Source: Chromatiales bacterium (lineage in GTDB: Bacteria; Pseudomonadota; Gammaproteobacteria; SZUA-140). Taken from it: a DNA stretch of 29,362 nucleotides. Numbering within the stretch: position 1 is the first letter of the stretch; every line of letters starts with the position of its first letter. Location: contig JAITWN010000205.1 of the NCBI GenBank assembly GCA_031285245.1, positions 1 through 29,362 of the forward strand, in the 5' to 3' direction. A model generated the notes under the pieces. It was not told the DNA's origin. It saw only the letters and a list, made by a program, of their open reading frames with translations, and made no database searches. The translations under genes and the position numbers were made by a program. Positions 14,522 through 22,446 of the stretch are shown here, in pieces.

Positions 14522-15859
14522 ATGGCCGAGTCCAGCATCGAGGTTTCGAAGCAACACCAAAATAGACGCCGCCGCTTGATGCGAGCAATGGGCAGAAACA
14601 GCATCGCCATCCTGCCCACCGCCGTCATCAGTGCACGCAATAATGATGTCGAATATCCCTTTCGCCACAACAGTGATTTCTATTATCTGACTGGCTTCGA
14701 AGAGCCACGCGCTGTCATGGTGCTGATCCCCGGGCGGCCGGAAGGTGAATTCATTTTGTTCTGCCGAGAACGCGATCCGCAGATGGAGCTTTGGAACGGC
14801 AGACGTGCCGGCCTTGAAGGTGCGCGCGAAATCTACGGCGCCGATGTCGCTTATCCCATTGAAGCGCTCGATGAGTATCTGCCCGCATTGCTCGAGAACC
14901 GTGACCGCATCCATTACACCCTCGGTAGCGATCCTGATTTCGATCGCCGCATCTCTTGGTGGATGAAACAAGCCAAGCGCAAGAGCAGGGCGGGCGTGCA
15001 TGTACCGGCGGAGCTCGTGTCGCTGGAGCATCTGGTGCACGAGATGCGTTTGTTCAAGGATCGCGAAGAAGCCGCATTGATGCGCCATGCGGCGCAGATC
15101 AGCGCCGCCGCGCATAGCCGCGCGATGATGGTCTGTCGTCCTGGCATGATGGAATATCAGCTCGAAGCAGAACTGGTGCACGAATTCATGTCGCACGGCG
15201 CGCGCAGCGTTGCGTATTCTTCCATTGTCGGCGGCGGTGCCAACGCCTGCGTGCTCCATTATACGAGCAACGATGCCATGCTGCGTGATGGTGATCTGGT
15301 GTTGATCGATGCCGGCGCCGAATATCGCGGCTATGCTTCTGACATCACTCGCACATTCCCGGTCAATGGTCGCTTCACCGAGGCGCAGCGCGAGCTCTAT
15401 GATCTCGTGCTCGAGGCGCAATTGGCGGCAATCGCCAAAGTAAAACCCGGCAATTGCTGGAACGATCCGCACGATACTGCGGTGCGCGTGCTGACCAAAG
15501 GCATGGTTGAACTCGGTTTGCTCAAAGGCGATGTTTCCAAACTGATCAGCGAAGGTGAATACCGCCGCTTCTACATGCATCGCACCGGTCACTGGCTCGG
15601 CATGGATGTGCATGATGTCGGCGAATACATGAGTGGCGAGCAGTGGCGCAAACTCGAACCTGGCATGGTGCTGACGATCGAGCCCGGCATTTATGTTGCC
15701 GCTGGCAGCAAGGGAGTTGCCAAGCGTTGGTGGAATATCGGTATTCGCATCGAGGACGATGTGCTGGTGACGCGTGGTGGTTGCGAGGTGCTGACGCGCG
15801 ACGTCCCTAAAGATGCCGATGAAATCGAAGCATTGATGGCCAGCCAGCGCGCAGCGTAA
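14522..15859 (+). CDS. pepP: Xaa-Pro aminopeptidase (aminopeptidase P)
   Basis: Cytoplasmic M24 metallopeptidase that removes an N-terminal residue followed by proline. 445 residues (E. coli 441). Start ATG 14522 follows GGAG at 6 nt; the frame is open far upstream but that part overlaps ygfB and is not coding. The creatinase-like N-terminal domain (about 1-175) includes NDVEYPFRHNSDFYYLTGF. The pita-bread domain carries the dimetal ligands: the two Asp in LVLIDAGAEYRGYASDITRT, His in HRTGHWLGMDVHDVG, Glu in LTIEPGIYV and Glu in GIRIEDDVLV. Its stop overlaps the ubiH ATG (TAATG). The spacer before it (14467-14521) holds an AT-rich TATATA tract of unknown role. Confidence 0.95.
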   Translation: MAESSIEVSKQHQNRRRRLMRAMGRNSIAILPTAVISARNNDVEYPFRHNSDFYYLTGFEEPRAVMVLIPGRPEGEFILFCRERDPQMELWNGRRAGLEGAREIYGADVAYPIEALDEYLPALLENRDRIHYTLGSDPDFDRRISWWMKQAKRKSRAGVHVPAELVSLEHLVHEMRLFKDREEAALMRHAAQISAAAHSRAMMVCRPGMMEYQLEAELVHEFMSHGARSVAYSSIVGGGANACVLHYTSNDAMLRDGDLVLIDAGAEYRGYASDITRTFPVNGRFTEAQRELYDLVLEAQLAAIAKVKPGNCWNDPHDTAVRVLTKGMVELGLLKGDVSKLISEGEYRRFYMHRTGHWLGMDVHDVGEYMSGEQWRKLEPGMVLTIEPGIYVAAGSKGVAKRWWNIGIRIEDDVLVTRGGCEVLTRDVPKDADEIEALMASQRAA

Positions 15860-17088
15860 TGACTGATTTCGACGTCGCTATCGTCGGTGGTGGACTCGTG
15901 GGCGCGAGCCTTGCCTGCGCGCTTGGCGGCAAGGGTTTGCGCATCGCGCTCATCGAGTCCGTGCCCTTAGGCGCGCCTTCCCAACCGAGTTACGACGATC
16001 GTTCCGTGGCGCTTGCCTGGGGTACGCGTCGCATTTTCGACAGCATGGGCTTGTGGGCGAGCATCGCCGCGCAGGCCGAAGCCATCACTGAAATTCAGGT
16101 TTCCGATCGTGGCCATTTCGGCGCTGTGCGCCTGCATGCCGAGCGCTTTGGTGTCGAAGCGCTCGGTTATGTCGTGGAAGCGCGTGTGCTCGGGCGCGTC
16201 TTTACTGATGCGTTGCCAAAGGTCGAAGGATTGGAAGTAATCTGTCCGGCCAGTCTCAGCAGCTCGCGCACCGAGGATGACGCTGTTCATCTGAGCATTG
16301 AGTTTGCAGGAGGCACACGCGAACTCAGCACGCGTTTGCTGATCGGCGCGGATGGCGCGGATTCCATGGTACGTCGCCATGGTGGTATCGAGAGCAGTCG
16401 CGTCGATTATGGTCAGACCGCAGTGATTGCCAATGTCACGCCTGAGCTCGCCCATCGCGGTCGCGCCTTTGAGCGCTTCACTTACAGTGGTCCGCTCGCG
16501 TTGCTGCCGCTGAAGGATTACGGTCAGGGCGAGCGTTGCGCGTTGGTGTGGACGGTGCGCAGTCAGCAGCGCGATGACATCCTTGCTTTGAGCGACGAGA
16601 AATTTCTGAGTGCCTTGCAGGCGCGCTTCGGCAATCGCCTCGGCCGTATGCTGCGCGTCGGTGCGCGCAGTGCTTATCCGCTCGCGCTGCTGCGCGCCGA
16701 GCGCTATACCGCCGAGCGCCTGGCATTGATCGGCAACGCCGCACACACGCTGCATCCGGTCGCCGGTCAGGGTTTCAATCTTGGTTTGCGCGATGCGGCA
16801 ACACTCGTGGAGTTGATCGTTACAGCGCATTACAATAGTGATGACCCCGGCGCTGCGTCATTGCTCGCGCGTTATGAAGCCTGGCGCCGAGAGGATCAGC
16901 ACCGTGCCATCACACTCACTGATGGGCTCATCCGCATCTTCAGCAGTGATTTCGCGCCGCTGGTGGTGGTGCGTAATGTCGGCTTGGTCGCGCTCGATCT
17001 GATCCCCGCGCTTAAGAGCGTGCTCGCGCGTCAGACCATGGGCATTGCGGGTCGCTTGCCGCGTCTCGCGCGTGGGTTGCCGCTGTGA
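15859..17088 (+). CDS. ubiH: Ubiquinone biosynthesis FAD monooxygenase UbiH
   Basis: Class A flavoprotein hydroxylase of the aromatic ring in ubiquinone biosynthesis (C1 hydroxylation in E. coli UbiH). 409 residues. The FAD Rossmann motif is VGGGLVGASLACALG (9-23), the central motif is IGADGADSMVR (about 167-177), and the second FAD motif is LIGNAAHTLHPVAGQGFNLGLRD (about 290-312). It starts within the pepP stop and its own stop overlaps the next start (GTGA), so pepP, ubiH and ubiI are translationally linked. Assignment as UbiH rather than a paralogue rests on its place after pepP and on GNAAHTLHP with an Asn where others have Asp, as in E. coli UbiH. Confidence 0.9.
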   Translation: MTDFDVAIVGGGLVGASLACALGGKGLRIALIESVPLGAPSQPSYDDRSVALAWGTRRIFDSMGLWASIAAQAEAITEIQVSDRGHFGAVRLHAERFGVEALGYVVEARVLGRVFTDALPKVEGLEVICPASLSSSRTEDDAVHLSIEFAGGTRELSTRLLIGADGADSMVRRHGGIESSRVDYGQTAVIANVTPELAHRGRAFERFTYSGPLALLPLKDYGQGERCALVWTVRSQQRDDILALSDEKFLSALQARFGNRLGRMLRVGARSAYPLALLRAERYTAERLALIGNAAHTLHPVAGQGFNLGLRDAATLVELIVTAHYNSDDPGAASLLARYEAWRREDQHRAITLTDGLIRIFSSDFAPLVVVRNVGLVALDLIPALKSVLARQTMGIAGRLPRLARGLPL

Positions 17089-18323
17089 GCGTGGAGCGTC
17101 GCTGCGACGTCGCCATCATCGGCGCGGGCATGGTCGGTGCTGCGCTCGCGGCACTGCTGGCGCGGGGTGGCGCCGAAGTCGCGCTGATTGAAGGCGCGCC
17201 GCTTGATTTCAATTGGCCTGAAGGCTCCACCGATAAGCGCGTTTCAGCGCTCACCGTCGCATCTGAACGTCTATTGAGGCATATCGGTGTGTGGCCGCGT
17301 CTCGCGGATTTGGGCGTCAGCCCGTTTCACGAAATGCATGTCTGGGATGGCACGGGTATTAATGGCGCCGGCGGCGAGATTCATTTCGACAGCGCCGATC
17401 TCGGCGAGCCGCGCCTCGGCCACATTGTGGAAAATCGCGTTATCCAGCGCGCTTTGATCGAGCATCTGCGCACCTGTGATTCGGTGTCTCTGCACTGTCC
17501 GCTGCGTTTGAATGCGCTCACGGTCAGCGATACCGAGGTCAGTCTCGATCTCTCTGACGGCAGCGTGATTTCTGCGCGCTTGGTGGTGGGTGCCGATGGT
17601 GCGTCCTCGCGCGTGCGTGAACTTGCTGGCCTCGAAGTGCGTGGTCGTGATTATGGTCAGCATGCGTTGGTCGCCAATGTTGCGACTGAATTCTCGCATC
17701 GTGCCACTGCTTGGCAGCGTTTTCTGCCCGAAGGTCCGCTCGCTTTTCTGCCGCTGCGCGATGGACGTTCATCGATCGTGTGGACGATGCAGCCGCAATC
17801 AGCAGAAGTGTTGCTCGCTGCCGATGATGAAGCGTTTTGCGCTGAGCTCACGCGAGCATTCGATGCGCGTTTGGGGCAGGTCATTGCGAGCAGTCCGCGT
17901 GCGGCTTTCCCTTTGCGCATGCAGTACGCACCGCATTATGTCGCGCCGCGCGTGGCGCTGGTGGGTGATGCTGCGCACGCCATTCATCCGCTCGCTGGCC
18001 AAGGCGCGAATCTCGGTTTTCTCGATGCTGGTGCGCTTGCGGAAACGCTCATCGATGCGCTGCATGCCGGGCATGATCCTGGCGCGCGCGCGGTGCTGCG
18101 TCGCTACGAGCGTTGGCGCAAGGGCGATAATCTGGCAACGATGATGGCGATGGATGGTTTCGATCGTTTGTTCGGATCGCGTTTACCGCCCGTCGCATGG
18201 GCGCGCCGCTTTGGTTTGAAGCTCACCGACAGAGCGCTCCCGCTCAAGAATTTCCTCATGCGTCATGCCATGGGTTTGCACGGCGATCTGCCGGCAGTCG
18301 CGCGCGGCGGCATGCAGCGGTAA
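17085..18323 (+). CDS. ubiI: Second ubiquinone FAD monooxygenase (UbiI/VisC/UbiF family)
   Basis: 412-residue flavoprotein hydroxylase, paralogue of the preceding gene. GTG start 17085 overlaps ubiH by 4 nt. Motifs: IGAGMVGAALAALLA (FAD), VGADGASSRVRELAG, and LVGDAAHAIHPLAGQGANLGFLD. HEMHVWDGTG and HIVENRVIQ resemble UbiI and UbiF. By position (pepP-ubiH-visC) it is the UbiI equivalent, adding the C5 hydroxyl to octaprenylphenol, but a C6 activity like UbiF cannot be excluded; some gammaproteobacterial members act on more than one ring carbon. Cytoplasmic, probably within the Ubi complex. Ends 34 nt before the antiporter homologue. Confidence 0.87.
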   Translation: MSVERRCDVAIIGAGMVGAALAALLARGGAEVALIEGAPLDFNWPEGSTDKRVSALTVASERLLRHIGVWPRLADLGVSPFHEMHVWDGTGINGAGGEIHFDSADLGEPRLGHIVENRVIQRALIEHLRTCDSVSLHCPLRLNALTVSDTEVSLDLSDGSVISARLVVGADGASSRVRELAGLEVRGRDYGQHALVANVATEFSHRATAWQRFLPEGPLAFLPLRDGRSSIVWTMQPQSAEVLLAADDEAFCAELTRAFDARLGQVIASSPRAAFPLRMQYAPHYVAPRVALVGDAAHAIHPLAGQGANLGFLDAGALAETLIDALHAGHDPGARAVLRRYERWRKGDNLATMMAMDGFDRLFGSRLPPVAWARRFGLKLTDRALPLKNFLMRHAMGLHGDLPAVARGGMQR

Positions 18324-18357
18324 CTTTTCTTCCACACGAGCCCTCAGAATCCTTGTC

Positions 18358-19545
18358 ATGATCGTTACCCGTTTTCTGGCGATGTTGTTGGCGAGCGCTG
18401 TACTTATCTTCGCTTTGTTGCGGCCCGGCGCGCTTGATGCACTTTCCGCGTTTACGGCGTTACCACCTGCCGCTATCGATGCTGCTTTGTGTGTCTTGTT
18501 GTTTGCTGCCGCGATGCAGCTGCGCGCGCGCGGACCGCTGCGCGCACTCGCCGTTGTCATGCAGTTTTCCCTGTTCGGTACGGTGCTTGCGATCCTGCTG
18601 CTTGGCGCCGTCGCGCAGTGGGTGTTCGGTCGCTTTGGCGTTGAGGTTTCCTATGTGTATTGCCTGCTGTTCGCGGCACTGATTGCGCCTGCCGATCCGC
18701 TCGCGATGCAGCGTTCACTGTCACTTGCAGGTGCTACGCCAGGGCTTGGGCGACACGCCGTCGCCGAGTCGCTGCTCAGCAGTCTATTCGGGCTCATCTT
18801 TTTCAGCGTGACGGTGGTACGCATCGGCGGCACGAAGGCAGGATTGTTTCCGCTACTTATGCAGCAGGCGGGTGGTGGTGTGCTGCTCGGTTTGTGCCTG
18901 GGCTTGCTGCTGCTTTATGCGCTGCGCAAAGTGTCAAGTTTGTTCGCGATGATCGTGTGCCTGGCGGCAGCCGTGATTGCGGCGTGGGCGCTTGGTCAGA
19001 TGATGGGGATCGGCGCGCCACTCGCCGCGGGTATCGCTGGCTTGGTGCTCGCGTTTCAGGATGATGAAATTTTCGGCGACGCTGCTCGGCGTGAACGGCT
19101 GAGCGATATCTGTCTGCCATGGGCAGAGATCGCAACCGCGCTCTTGTTGCTCGCGCTCGCGTTCAAACTCGTCGTCACACAACCACCGATGTCGTATTTT
19201 GGTATCGCGATCTTCGTGTTGCCGATAGTGGTGGTCGTGCGCACCGCGCTTGTCGGTTCAGCAGTGTGGCTGTTTGGTCGGCGCTGGTCAGTGCCACGTG
19301 CATTGCCAGCAACGATGGCCTGGGGTGGCTTGCGCGGCGGCATGGCGGCAGCGCTCGCACTTATGCTGCCCGGTGATGATGAGGCGACGCTGCTGATACA
19401 AACCATCGTCTTCGCCATGCTGGCATTCTCGATTCTGATGCAGTCCGTGGGACATGGCTTGATGTTGGTGACGAAGCGACCGCTGAGCGAGGTGGTGGAA
19501 GAACAGCCTGAAGTGGTTGTTGACGAAAGCTCAACTCATCGTTGA
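18358..19545 (+). CDS. CPA1-family Na+/H+ antiporter homologue lacking the ND pair
   Basis: Integral inner-membrane protein of 395 residues with about a dozen hydrophobic segments and an acidic C-terminal tail (EVVEEQPEVVVDE). NhaP-type landmarks are LLFAALIAPADPLAM (103-117), equivalent to the SPTDPVA segment, and AWGGLRGGMAAALALMLP (321-338), the conserved Arg helix. The helix that normally reads ESLLNDG or FND reads AESLLSSLFGL (136-146): the Asn-Asp ion-binding pair is Ser-Ser. The N-terminus is also shorter than usual. Proton or sodium exchange in the normal way is therefore doubtful. ATG 18358 is the start; the frame continues upstream but overlaps ubiI. It may be read through from the ubi cluster. 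The convergent murU gene ends 15 nt away. Confidence 0.82.
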   Translation: MIVTRFLAMLLASAVLIFALLRPGALDALSAFTALPPAAIDAALCVLLFAAAMQLRARGPLRALAVVMQFSLFGTVLAILLLGAVAQWVFGRFGVEVSYVYCLLFAALIAPADPLAMQRSLSLAGATPGLGRHAVAESLLSSLFGLIFFSVTVVRIGGTKAGLFPLLMQQAGGGVLLGLCLGLLLLYALRKVSSLFAMIVCLAAAVIAAWALGQMMGIGAPLAAGIAGLVLAFQDDEIFGDAARRERLSDICLPWAEIATALLLLALAFKLVVTQPPMSYFGIAIFVLPIVVVVRTALVGSAVWLFGRRWSVPRALPATMAWGGLRGGMAAALALMLPGDDEATLLIQTIVFAMLAFSILMQSVGHGLMLVTKRPLSEVVEEQPEVVVDESSTHR

Positions 19546-19559
19546 GAGGCTGCCCTCTC
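19544..19559. terminator. Possible short hairpin between convergent genes
   Basis: GAGAGG (19544-19549) pairs with CCTCTC (19554-19559) around CTGC, exactly between the convergent stops at 19545 and 19561. There is no T-run, so termination strength is doubtful. Confidence 0.3.
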
Positions 19560-19560
19560 C

Positions 19561-20235
19561 TTAGCCGGCACTCTCTCCCAACCACTCCCGCAGTGCGCGC
19601 AGGCTTTCCGGCGTGCCGATGTCTCGCCACGCGCCGCGATAGAGTTCTCCGCTGACTTCGCCGCGCGTGATGGCGGTGCGTAGTAGAGGGGCGAGGGGAA
19701 ATGCGCCTGGTGTGCAGCTAGCAAAGAGTTCGGCGCGCAATACGGCGATGCCGGTGTAGGTATAGAGCTCAGCGCCTTCGTTGCTGACGATGCCATCTTT
19801 GAGTGCGAAATCGCCGCGCGGGTGATGCGGGGGATTCGGTGCGAGCACTAAGTGCGCGAGTCCGCGCGGTGGCGTCAGCGTGGCGAAGGGGAAGTCGGTC
19901 CAGATGTCGGCGTTGACGATGACGAACACCTCTTCACCCAGCAGCGGCAGTGCGCGGTGGATGCCGCCGCCGGTTTCTAGAGCGTGTGTGCCTTCGCGTG
20001 AATAAATCACGTGCACGCCGTACTGTGTGCCATCGCCGAGACGCGCTTCGATTTGTGCGCCGAGATAGGCGTGATTGATGACGATGCGCGTAAAGCCATA
20101 GTTGGCGAGGGCGCTGAGATGATGTTCGATCAGGCTGCGACCGCCCGCTTCGATCAGCGGCTTGGGCGTGGTGTCGGTGAGAGGGCGTAAGCGTTCACCG
20201 CGACCTGCGGCGAGGATCATGGCGGGCAGGGTCAT
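19561..20235 (-). CDS. murU: Nucleotidyltransferase, probable MurNAc-1-P uridylyltransferase MurU
   Basis: 224-residue cytoplasmic sugar-nucleotide transferase, the length of Pseudomonas MurU (223). The N-terminal MILAAGRGERLRPLTDTTPKPL (6-27) is the activating motif; INHAYLGAQIEARLGDG, EGTHALETGGGIHRALPLLG and FVIVNADIWTDFPF follow, and the end is RGAWRDIGTPESLRALRE. MurU makes UDP-MurNAc from MurNAc-1-phosphate in the cell-wall recycling bypass that avoids MurA. Its usual partner kinase amgK is not beside it here, so a different hexose-1-phosphate substrate is possible. The stop of gpsA lies 24 nt upstream, suggesting one transcript with gpsA and secB. Confidence 0.8.
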   Translation of the reverse strand: MTLPAMILAAGRGERLRPLTDTTPKPLIEAGGRSLIEHHLSALANYGFTRIVINHAYLGAQIEARLGDGTQYGVHVIYSREGTHALETGGGIHRALPLLGEEVFVIVNADIWTDFPFATLTPPRGLAHLVLAPNPPHHPRGDFALKDGIVSNEGAELYTYTGIAVLRAELFASCTPGAFPLAPLLRTAITRGEVSGELYRGAWRDIGTPESLRALREWLGESAG

Positions 20236-20259
20236 GACGCAACTCTGCGCGCGGCGCGT

Positions 20260-21276
20260 TCAGACCACATCTTCTGCTTTGCGTTCGCGCGACAACAGCG
20301 CTTTCAGCGCTTCGCGTGGTGACTTGCCTTGATGGATGACGTTGAAGACTTCATTCGAGATCGGCATGTCGATGTCGTGTTTACGCGCGAGGCGAATGAC
20401 TTCGCGCACGGTTTCAACGCCTTCGATGACTTGATGGGTTTCGCCGCTCGCTTCAGTGAGCGTGCGTCCGCGCCCGAGCGCGAGTCCGAGTTTGCGATTG
20501 CGTGATTGATCGTCAGTGCAGGTGAGCACCAGATCGCCGAGGCCGGCGAGACCAGTGAAGGTTTCGCGGCGACCGCCGAGTGCGACGCCAAGGCGAGTGA
20601 TTTCGGCAAGCCCGCGTGTGACGAGCGCGGCGCGCGTGTTGGCGCCAAGGCCCATGCCATCGGCAATGCCGGCGGCGATGGCGAGTACGTTTTTCACCGC
20701 GCCGCCGACGCTGACGCCGATGATGTCATCACCGGTGTAAACGCGGAAATGATCGCTGGCGAAGCGCGCGGCAAGTGAGGTGGCAAAGCCTGAGGCATCA
20801 GCAGCGACGGTGACAGCCGTTGGCAGTCCACGGGCGACTTCCATGGCGAAGGTCGGACCGGAAATGATGGCCCGTGCCGTAGTCTGCGGCAGTTCTTCCG
20901 TGATCACTTCATGCAGCAGCTTACCCGTGCCAGGATCGAATCCTTTGGTTGCCCAGGCGAGGCGCAGCGCGCTGCCGTCATGTGCGGCGACGGTGCGCAG
21001 TGTGCTGCGAAAACCTGCGCTCGGTACGGCGATCAAGAGATCGCGCGTGCGCGTGAGTGCGCGCGCGAGATCCGGTTCGGGTTCGAGCGCGGGTGGCAGC
21101 AAGATGCCGGGAAGAAAAGCGGTGTTGGTGCGCGTGCGCGCCATTTCTCGCAGATGATCAGGCTCACGTGACCAGAGCAGCGTGGGCACGCCATTGCCGG
21201 CGAGAAGCACGGCAAGCGCCGTCCCCCATGAACCGGCACCGATGACCAGGACAGGAATGTCGCGATCGGATGACAT
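20260..21276 (-). CDS. gpsA: NAD(P)H-dependent glycerol-3-phosphate dehydrogenase
   Basis: Reduces dihydroxyacetone phosphate to sn-glycerol 3-phosphate for phospholipid synthesis. 338 residues (E. coli 339). The nucleotide fold opens VLVIGAGSWGTALAVLLAGNG (9-29). The conserved ATKGFDPGTGKLLHEV, the ISGPTFAMEVARGLPTA segment, and the catalytic lysine in GGAVKNVLAIAAGIADGMGLG follow, then GLGDLVLTCTDDQSRNR. Start ATG 21276 has no strong ribosome site. It lies 26 nt after secB, the secB-gpsA order also found in enterics. Confidence 0.95.
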   Translation of the reverse strand: MSSDRDIPVLVIGAGSWGTALAVLLAGNGVPTLLWSREPDHLREMARTRTNTAFLPGILLPPALEPEPDLARALTRTRDLLIAVPSAGFRSTLRTVAAHDGSALRLAWATKGFDPGTGKLLHEVITEELPQTTARAIISGPTFAMEVARGLPTAVTVAADASGFATSLAARFASDHFRVYTGDDIIGVSVGGAVKNVLAIAAGIADGMGLGANTRAALVTRGLAEITRLGVALGGRRETFTGLAGLGDLVLTCTDDQSRNRKLGLALGRGRTLTEASGETHQVIEGVETVREVIRLARKHDIDMPISNEVFNVIHQGKSPREALKALLSRERKAEDVV

Positions 21277-21302
21277 GTTCCAGGAACGCGTGCTCCGCTC
21301 GA

Positions 21303-21803
21303 TCAGGCGTCAGCGCGCGGCCTGGCTTGTTGCTGCGCCTGCTGCTGTTGATGCTGCTGATAAAGCGCTTCGAAGTTCACCGGCGCGAGCATCAATGGGG
21401 GGAATCCGCCTTTGGCAACCAGGTTGCTGATCGCTTCACGCAGATAAGGATACAGAATGCCCGGACAATACACGCCGAGCAGTTCGCGCAGTTCATCTTC
21501 GGGGAAACCGACGGCCTGGAATTCACCGGCCTGCTGCACTTCCACCAGATAGGCGTTGCGCTCACCGAGCTTGGCGGTGATGGTGATCGCAATCACCACT
21601 TCATAGATGTCGCCACCAAGGGCTGCCACCTGATTGTGCAAGCTCATGCTAACTTCGGGATTCCATTTTTCTTCACCGAAGATTGCCGGCGCGTTCGGGC
21701 TCTCGAAGGAGACATCTTTGGTGTAGATGCGGCGAATGGCGAATGCGCGCTGTGCTCCGGCCGAGTGGCCGTTACTCATGTTGTTGCTTTGTTCTTCGGC
21801 CAC
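21303..21803 (-). CDS. secB: Protein-export chaperone SecB
   Basis: Cytosolic tetrameric chaperone that keeps preproteins unfolded and delivers them to SecA. 166 residues (E. coli 155). Conserved blocks are IRRIYTKDVSFESPNAPAIF (24-43), VVIAITITAKLGERNAYLVEVQQAG (69-93), and the C-terminal core ELRELLGVYCPGILYPYLRE and ISNLVAKGGFPPLMLAPVNFEALY. The tail is unusually rich in glutamine (QQHQQQQAQQQ) before a basic end. Start GTG 21803 has AGAGGA at 8 nt; an ATG nine codons later is the alternative. The glutaredoxin gene grxC that usually sits between secB and yibN is absent; only 76 nt separate them. Confidence 0.95.
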   Translation of the reverse strand: MAEEQSNNMSNGHSAGAQRAFAIRRIYTKDVSFESPNAPAIFGEEKWNPEVSMSLHNQVAALGGDIYEVVIAITITAKLGERNAYLVEVQQAGEFQAVGFPEDELRELLGVYCPGILYPYLREAISNLVAKGGFPPLMLAPVNFEALYQQHQQQQAQQQARPRADA

Positions 21804-21879
21804 GTCGGTTTCCTCTTCATCTTTATGAAATAGGTTCGTAAAGAAAGCGCGCTACGATAGCACGCGTGGCGCGAGCGTA

Positions 21880-22308
21880 CTATGGCTTGCGTTCCAGTGG
21901 CAGGCTGGCGCTGCGCCATGCCATCAGGCCGCCGGTCAGTTTATATACAGACGTAAAACCGTGTTTGCGGAGCGCCACGGCAGCATGGGCGGCGCGCTTT
22001 CCGCTTTCGCAGTAGACGATCACTTTACGATCGCGATATTGCTGAAGATCGTTCACGCGCGCATCGATCAGCGGCAGCGGTACATGGATGGCATCGACGA
22101 TATGGCCCTTAGCGAACTCATCGTCGCTGCGCACGTCTATGAAGAGGGCGTTTTCTTGATTGTTGAGCCGAACGGCCTCATTGGGCGGTACCTCCTTGAA
22201 TCCGAGCAGACGTGACTTGGTAAGATTCACGAACAACAAGGCAAGGATTACAATGAGGGCCAAGAACAGCAGCCAGTTGTTCAGAACGAAGGTTCCGAGG
22301 TTTTCCAT
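21880..22308 (-). CDS. yibN: Membrane-anchored rhodanese-like protein YibN
   Basis: 142-residue protein with one N-terminal membrane helix (about 6-28, TFVLNNWLLFLALIVILALLF begins it) and a cytoplasmic rhodanese domain (about 42-138). The active loop CESGKRA in VIVYCESGKRAAHAA keeps the catalytic Cys. Family start MENLGTFVLNN is at 22308; the longer in-frame GTG at 22419 adds 37 residues unlike the family and lies in the divergent promoter region. In E. coli YibN sits beside grxC-secB and has been linked to membrane-protein insertion and lipid supply; transfer of sulfane sulfur is not proven. Divergent from gpmI with about 138 nt between. Confidence 0.88.
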   Translation of the reverse strand: MENLGTFVLNNWLLFLALIVILALLFVNLTKSRLLGFKEVPPNEAVRLNNQENALFIDVRSDDEFAKGHIVDAIHVPLPLIDARVNDLQQYRDRKVIVYCESGKRAAHAAVALRKHGFTSVYKLTGGLMAWRSASLPLERKP

Positions 22309-22446
22309 GTGAGCGGGTTCCGGGCGCTGCGAATGGCGCGATGCAAAAGGGCATAAGCTTATTGCATAACGCGACTTCGTACCACCCGAGGCGTGCCCGC
22401 GCCCGGTAAGGTTTTTCACTCATTAAGATTGGATCGACGAAAGTTT

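Noticed and set aside
14390..15613. 407-codon open frame antisense to pepP
   Set aside because: pepP has all its metal ligands; the opposite frame encodes no family I recognise.
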